This document shows, one piece after another, positions 60,092 through 64,000 of a DNA stretch of 64,000 nt. The notes under the pieces are model-generated. The model had not been told where the DNA came from, ran no database searches, and saw only the letters and a list, made by a program, of their open reading frames with translations. The position numbers and the translations under genes were made by a program. Position 1 is the stretch's first letter; every line of letters begins with the position of its first letter. The stretch is from positions 1 through 64,000 of the forward strand of contig DAOPPX010000001.1 of assembly GCA_035358715.1 (NCBI GenBank), written 5' to 3'. The stretch is from UBA8199 sp035358715. GTDB lineage: Bacteria > Verrucomicrobiota > Verrucomicrobiia > Limisphaerales > UBA8199.

Positions 60092-61107
60092 TCGTTGGTG
60101 TTAGATTCACATCCCGTCCCAACCGGAAGTCCAACGGCCTCGAGCGGGGGATTGCAGATGGCCTCCAGCCAATGCTGCCAGTCATTGAAGCCCAAGCGTT
60201 CGAAATCATTACAGGTGAGCGGTTCCGTCGGCGTCGCGGCGATCAGGCGGTCAACCTCGCCCGACGAGAGCAACCCTTTCTCCACAATGTATTCCGTGAT
60301 GCTTCCTGGCTTTGGAATAGCGCCTCGGCATCCCTTGACCCGTCGCCGCCATAGCCCTTCACAAAGAGGAACCCCTTCGCCGCGCGGCCAGCCCTTGGCT
60401 TCGGCGTGGTCCAGGTGGCGCTGCCGAGCGCGGGCCTCGAGTACAACGATAATCTCCAGCTCGCGGCGGCCCAGGGTGTCGATTTCAAACGGTTTGATCG
60501 CCGGACAGAAGTAGCAACTGGACTTGGGCGGCACGGGCAGGCCGGCGCTGTGGATGGCTTGCACGCAGTCCTCGCGGGTCCAGCCCCACTGCTGGAGCGG
60601 GAACCAGAGTTCATACTTTTCTTTTTCGTCATTCTGGATGGCGAAGGTCTGGCAGCCGCGTTCGGCCCGGCGTCGTTCATGCGGCGAATCATCAAAGCCA
60701 ATGGCTTTGAGAATCTTCCCGCCCTCGGCCCACCATTCCCTGGCCCAGGAAAGACCGGAGATGAATGAGCTAATGGGGGCGATCTTCCATTTCGAACTGC
60801 AGGCATGAAAGCCGTAAGCCAGGCTCGGCAGCGTGCTATTGGTGAGGCAGTTTTCGAGCAACGTTCTGTAGGGCGGCCAATGCTTGTAGTCCTGGGGCTG
60901 GTAGCGAACGGTCACCGAGCGGGGGAAGCCTACCGATTCCAGCCAGTCATCAAAGATGGGCCGAAAGGCGTAGGTTTCAGGCCGCTCGGAGCCTACATCG
61001 GCCACAATTATCAATTCTGGCCGAATACCCCGATCCCGCAGGCCGATGAGCATGCCGGTCGAGTCCTGTCCCATCCCCCAGCAGACTACCAGTGGCTGGA
61101 GGTTCAT
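60088..61107 (-). CDS. PAPS reductase-like (PP-loop) protein
   Basis: A 339-aa protein of the adenine-nucleotide alpha-hydrolase fold. The PP-loop-like motif 'CWGMGQDSTGMLIGLRDRGI' lies at residues 9-28 and is followed by 'IIVADVGSERPETYAF'. A CxxC pair ('CYFCPAIKPFEID') resembles the metal or cluster site of phage- and plasmid-type PAPS reductase-like proteins, relatives of DndC and of sulfate-activation enzymes. It may transfer sulfur or activate a nucleotide; not a typical sulfate-assimilation enzyme. ATG 61107 overlaps the methyltransferase stop. Confidence 0.8.
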   Translation of the reverse strand: MNLQPLVVCWGMGQDSTGMLIGLRDRGIRPELIIVADVGSERPETYAFRPIFDDWLESVGFPRSVTVRYQPQDYKHWPPYRTLLENCLTNSTLPSLAYGFHACSSKWKIAPISSFISGLSWAREWWAEGGKILKAIGFDDSPHERRRAERGCQTFAIQNDEKEKYELWFPLQQWGWTREDCVQAIHSAGLPVPPKSSCYFCPAIKPFEIDTLGRRELEIIVVLEARARQRHLDHAEAKGWPRGEGVPLCEGLWRRRVKGCRGAIPKPGSITEYIVEKGLLSSGEVDRLIAATPTEPLTCNDFERLGFNDWQHWLEAICNPPLEAVGLPVGTGCESNTNE

Positions 61108-61841
61108 TTGGAGATTTTCACCAGGACGGTTCGGATGTCGGTGCCACTGGCCTTGAAAGTGCCTTCGGCAAGGTCTTCCACCTCATGGTCCAACTCCTCG
61201 ATCCAGGCACGGAATTCGGCATGCTTGCGATCCTTGCGGTACTGCCAGGCCGGAGACGTAACCGTAACGAGAATGCCGCCAGGTTTGAGCAGGTCATACA
61301 TGTGGCGCACATGCTCCACATCCTGCCCGTTGCGGAAGGGCGGGTTGGCGACGATGCGATCGAAGGTGCCCAGTTCCCCGTTGCACTGCAGGAAGTCCCT
61401 GTAGTGGACACGCTGGGCAAGGTCCTTCAGCTCGACCAGGGATGAATTCAGCTCCACTGCGGTTCGGCGGACCGTTTGAGGCATTTCTTTGAGGATGGCT
61501 CCTCTGCCGGCACTGGGCTCCAACACGCTTTGGCCCTCGTGCAGGTCGGCCAAAGCCACCATGCGTCGGGCCAACTCAGGCGGGGTTTCGTAGAATTGGT
61601 AGAGCTTCTGGAAATCGATAACCTCGCCGGCCATGACCGCTTCGTCCACGCGCTCGGCGCACTCGCCTTCGAAAACGTGGGCGCCAATGCTCCGGTTCCA
61701 TTTGCCGCCGAGCAGTTCAATGATTTTGGCGGTTTGGACGTAGAGTTCCCGGGGCAGTTGGCGCGGCAGATGTAATCGATTTTCCTCGCATCGTGACTGT
61801 TTGAGCACCTCAAGAACTTCGTTGGGTATGACCTTTTTCAT
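61104..61841 (-). CDS. adenine-type DNA methyltransferase
   Basis: A 245-aa protein starting at ATG 61841. Motif I 'LEPSAGRG' at residues 107-114 (SAM binding) and motif IV 'VANPPF' (164-169) mark an N6-adenine type methyltransferase, and 'YQFYETPPELARRM' is the usual start of the catalytic part in phage/plasmid methylases. The N-terminal ~80 residues probably serve DNA recognition. No restriction enzyme is adjacent, so it may be an orphan or protect the element from host restriction. Coupled to the PP-loop gene. Confidence 0.85.
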   Translation of the reverse strand: MKKVIPNEVLEVLKQSRCEENRLHLPRQLPRELYVQTAKIIELLGGKWNRSIGAHVFEGECAERVDEAVMAGEVIDFQKLYQFYETPPELARRMVALADLHEGQSVLEPSAGRGAILKEMPQTVRRTAVELNSSLVELKDLAQRVHYRDFLQCNGELGTFDRIVANPPFRNGQDVEHVRHMYDLLKPGGILVTVTSPAWQYRKDRKHAEFRAWIEELDHEVEDLAEGTFKASGTDIRTVLVKISK

Positions 61842-61905
61842 GCTGTTGTGTTTGGCGGTTGAATCCCGGCTGAAAGCCTGTTGCGGGGCAGGCCACAAGC
61901 AGGCT

Positions 61906-62295
61906 TCAACCGATCTTGCAAGCACCGGAAGGAGAGGAAGGACGAGCAAACCTGCCAATTAACGGCGCGGTCCGGAGAGTGAATTTCCGGTTGCGAACCA
62001 CCGGCCGCTTCAGTGCGTCAGCTTCATGCACGAGGCGGGAGAGTTCTTCGAAGTCCTGCGGCCTGCAGGCCAGTTCCAGCACGTTGACGCCGCTTACGGT
62101 ATGGCCTTGCTGCAATCCCCAACGGACGCCACTGTTGCTGGTGAAGGTGTCATAGCGGAAGTTCTCCCGGACAAAGAACCGGCGGCCTTCATATTCGCAT
62201 TCGGTGATTTGGAATTCCACGCCGGAGTTGTTGGCGCAGTTTCCTTGAAAACGTCGGAACCTGCCTTTGGCCAGGACGCGCAGGCGGTCGGGCAT
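61906..62295 (-). CDS. hypothetical protein (129 aa)
   Basis: From ATG 62295 ('MPDRLRVLAKGRFRRFQGNC'). A beta-rich core ('VEFQITECEYEGRRFFVREN', 'GVRWGLQQGHTVSGVNVLEL') with a basic C-terminal tail. Unrecognised. 8 bp downstream of the 87-aa gene. Confidence 0.6.
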   Translation of the reverse strand: MPDRLRVLAKGRFRRFQGNCANNSGVEFQITECEYEGRRFFVRENFRYDTFTSNSGVRWGLQQGHTVSGVNVLELACRPQDFEELSRLVHEADALKRPVVRNRKFTLRTAPLIGRFARPSSPSGACKIG

Positions 62296-62303
62296 AATCT
62301 TCG

Positions 62304-62567
62304 CTACGGTTTGGGGAGCCCCGGGCGGTTGCTCTGGGGAGAAATGCTGTCGCAACGAGCTTTAACCGGCGTTCCATCGCGGCGGGCGTGCAGATAATAG
62401 GTCGAGTCTGTCCTCCGGCTGCCGAAAACACCGTAGCGCACTGAGGTTCTGAGCACTTTATACCCAGACTTTGCCAGGTAACGGGCACGCTGGTCTCGGG
62501 CCGTTCGCGCACTTTGCGCTCCTCCCCACTGATAATCGAAGTAGCTCTCGTGGTACTCGGGCCTCAT
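62304..62567 (-). CDS. small basic hypothetical protein (87 aa)
   Basis: From ATG 62567 ('MRPEYHESYFDYQWGGAQSA'). Arg-rich with a beta stretch ('GYKVLRTSVRYGVFGSRRTD'). Possibly binds nucleic acid. No family. Confidence 0.55.
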   Translation of the reverse strand: MRPEYHESYFDYQWGGAQSARTARDQRARYLAKSGYKVLRTSVRYGVFGSRRTDSTYYLHARRDGTPVKARCDSISPQSNRPGLPKP

Positions 62568-62725
62568 TTCACGAGCGCTTGTTTGGCGGGTTATTTCGAA
62601 CGAGACCCTCACCCATTGGAGCAGACTGGCCAATGGTTGCCCGATTCCGTGTCGCGCAAATCGGGTGGTCCAAACTCTGAGGGCGGCACAGCCCGGTGGG
62701 CCAAGGTGCGGAGCGCCTCAGAGGG

Positions 62726-63058
62726 TCAGGAGTTCATGCAGAACTGCGCGAGTCTGACAATGGCGTTCAAGGCGGCCAACGGCACGTTGTAGATGAAGAA
62801 GGCAACGACGGCGGATATTATGGAGACGAACAGCACCAGACCCGATGCCGTGTCGGTGGTGAAATGCGGATCCCTGGCCCAGTGGTAAAACGGCAGAAGC
62901 ATCTGAACGGCAAAGAACCCAAAGAACAGGACACGCAACGTCTCCAGGCTCACCATCTCCGTCACGGGACATCCGGGCGCATACCAGCCGGCATACCGCT
63001 CGACCAGAAAGGTCGAGAGCGTCAGCGTAGAGAGAAATGCGAAGAGCGGCCGGTTCAT
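62726..63058 (-). CDS. small membrane protein (110 aa)
   Basis: From ATG 63058. Two or three transmembrane helices: 'LFAFLSTLTLSTFLVERYAG', 'LRVLFFGFFAVQMLLPFYHW' and 'SGLVLFVSIISAVVAFFIYN', with short loops. An inner-membrane protein of unknown role. ATG overlaps the stop of the next gene (ATGA), so it is co-translated with it. Confidence 0.75.
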   Translation of the reverse strand: MNRPLFAFLSTLTLSTFLVERYAGWYAPGCPVTEMVSLETLRVLFFGFFAVQMLLPFYHWARDPHFTTDTASGLVLFVSIISAVVAFFIYNVPLAALNAIVRLAQFCMNS

Positions 63059-64000
63059 GCGCGATTCCGCAGCATTGGCTTCGGTGTGGGTAGTTGTGGT
63101 GGGGAGGGAGCGCATTGGTCCTGCACCGTTTCCTGGATTTGTCGGAGGACCGCTTCGTAAGACGATTCGTCGGTCTGGATATTCTCGAGCAAACGCAGAA
63201 TGAGGTAAAGCCGCCAACCGGTGAGGCCCGCCTTTTCGGCGCAATCCAGGACGGCCTCTCCCTTCGGCGTGATAGTGATTGTGCCGGCCCCTTGGCGCAA
63301 GTAACCGCAATGGATGAGTTGGAGGATGGAGGCAAAATCCAGGTTGAGCTGACAGCCTTCCAACCTACCGAGGAACGTCTGAAGAGTGTTGTCAGGGAGC
63401 AGCGGGTCGATAGTAACCTGGATTTGAGCTTTGGCAGGAAGCGGATTGATAGCGGGCTGCCCCTCGGGATAATAGCTTTGGCTTCGGAACCTGAGGTGAT
63501 CCTGCTGATAGATTCTGACGACCTTGCGGCTGGGTCTCGAGGGTGCCAGATGCTGGAGCAAACCTGTGGGGCGGGAGAGGATTCGAACTGGTTGCTCACC
63601 GTAATTGACGCCGCCGTAACTGAAAGGCCAACTGCCGGCGCCCGAGAAATATGCCTGTTCCATCTCTTCCATGCATTTCTCCAGACGCTCCTTGCTATTC
63701 CAGAGCAGCCGATTTACGGCAAAGCGCCGATCCGGCCATTCGGCCGGGGCTTCCTTATGGGTGACTGCGAAACCTCCCTTCACGTGTCTGGGATAACGGC
63801 AGTGATAAACGGTTCCGCCAAAGGGGTCGATTTCAACCGCGGTGCAAGTTCCGAAACGCAAGTGCCTTGTCCAGGATGGCTTTGAAATCGCGCGTGCGAG
63901 GTGCAGGTAGAACAAACTCTGCCAACCGGTCCAGGCCAACCCACGTTCGCGCAAGGCCGTGACCACCTGCATCCGCACCAGGTGTTCAGTCAGGGAGCGC
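63055..64000 (-). CDS. hypothetical protein, partial at window edge
   Basis: At least 315 residues, with the reading frame still open at the right edge, so the start lies beyond the window. The visible N-terminal part includes 'SLTEHLVRMQVVTALRERGL' and 'LFYLHLARAISKPSWTRHLR'. Further on are 'QIQVTIDPLLPDNTLQTFLG' and a winged-helix-like end ('IHCGYLRQGAGTITITPKGE', 'LTGWRLYLILRLLENIQT'). Possibly a replication- or regulation-type protein of the element; no firm family. Confidence 0.6.
   Translation of the reverse strand, partial: RSLTEHLVRMQVVTALRERGLAWTGWQSLFYLHLARAISKPSWTRHLRFGTCTAVEIDPFGGTVYHCRYPRHVKGGFAVTHKEAPAEWPDRRFAVNRLLWNSKERLEKCMEEMEQAYFSGAGSWPFSYGGVNYGEQPVRILSRPTGLLQHLAPSRPSRKVVRIYQQDHLRFRSQSYYPEGQPAINPLPAKAQIQVTIDPLLPDNTLQTFLGRLEGCQLNLDFASILQLIHCGYLRQGAGTITITPKGEAVLDCAEKAGLTGWRLYLILRLLENIQTDESSYEAVLRQIQETVQDQCAPSPPQLPTPKPMLRNRA

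Noticed and set aside
30877..64000. PRTRC-type or conjugative (T4SS) backbone
   Set aside because: No ThiF/E2-like PRTRC genes, VirB/VirD4, relaxase or capsid genes were recognised.

Overview
The window reads as chromosome of a Verrucomicrobiota bacterium, probably Pedosphaeraceae/Limisphaerales-like. Three things point there: a 1584-residue secreted protein at 49.3-54.1 kb ending in the C-terminal domain typical of this group (a conserved stretch around 'LQASTNLADW' and a final 'FYR'), a proline-rich secreted 'VDRNVFALKP' protein, and GC-rich coding with tightly packed genes. No rRNA, intact tRNA or CRISPR array is visible.

Layout. 1-3.3 kb looks like ordinary chromosome: a 77-bp palindrome, a Sel1-repeat protein, an MBL-fold hydrolase and a secreted PilP/GspC-like protein. 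3.3-6.3 kb is mobile debris: a transposase tail, a DprA/SLOG-like gene, a BrnT/BrnA toxin-antitoxin pair, two separate C-terminal tails of type IIG-like restriction-methylases and an ORF6N fragment. At 6342-6365 lies the last ~24 nt of a tRNA (probably tRNA-Gly) on the minus strand, ending in CCA. I read it as the distal attachment site of a large integrated element that fills the rest of the window and should end at an intact minus-strand tRNA-Gly beyond 64 kb.

The first half of the element (6.5-30.6 kb) looks like a defence island: a decayed KAP-family ATPase, two unknown genes, a complete type I Wadjet operon (jetA-jetB-jetC-jetD) followed by a WYL regulator, an eight-gene leftward operon built on a Ycf46-like AAA ATPase + DUF1257 (Ycf35-like) + DUF2997 + WGR protein, and a divergent rightward operon of DUF1802, AAA ATPase, metallophosphoesterase, DEDDh exonuclease and two DUF262 (GmrSD-type) proteins.

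The second half (30.9-64 kb) resembles plasmid or phage backbone: long leftward runs of small, overlapping, mostly unrecognised genes. Recognisable members are an AcrVA2-like protein, a protein with three Myb/SANT-like repeats, a degenerate J-domain protein, a ParB-like protein, a radical SAM enzyme translationally coupled to an AAA ATPase, an NAD-dependent DNA ligase, a PAPS-reductase-like protein coupled to an adenine-type DNA methyltransferase, a membrane protein and a gene cut by the window edge. The giant secreted repeat protein sits alone on the plus strand between two leftward modules and looks like cargo. No integrase, conjugation gene or capsid gene was recognised inside the window.
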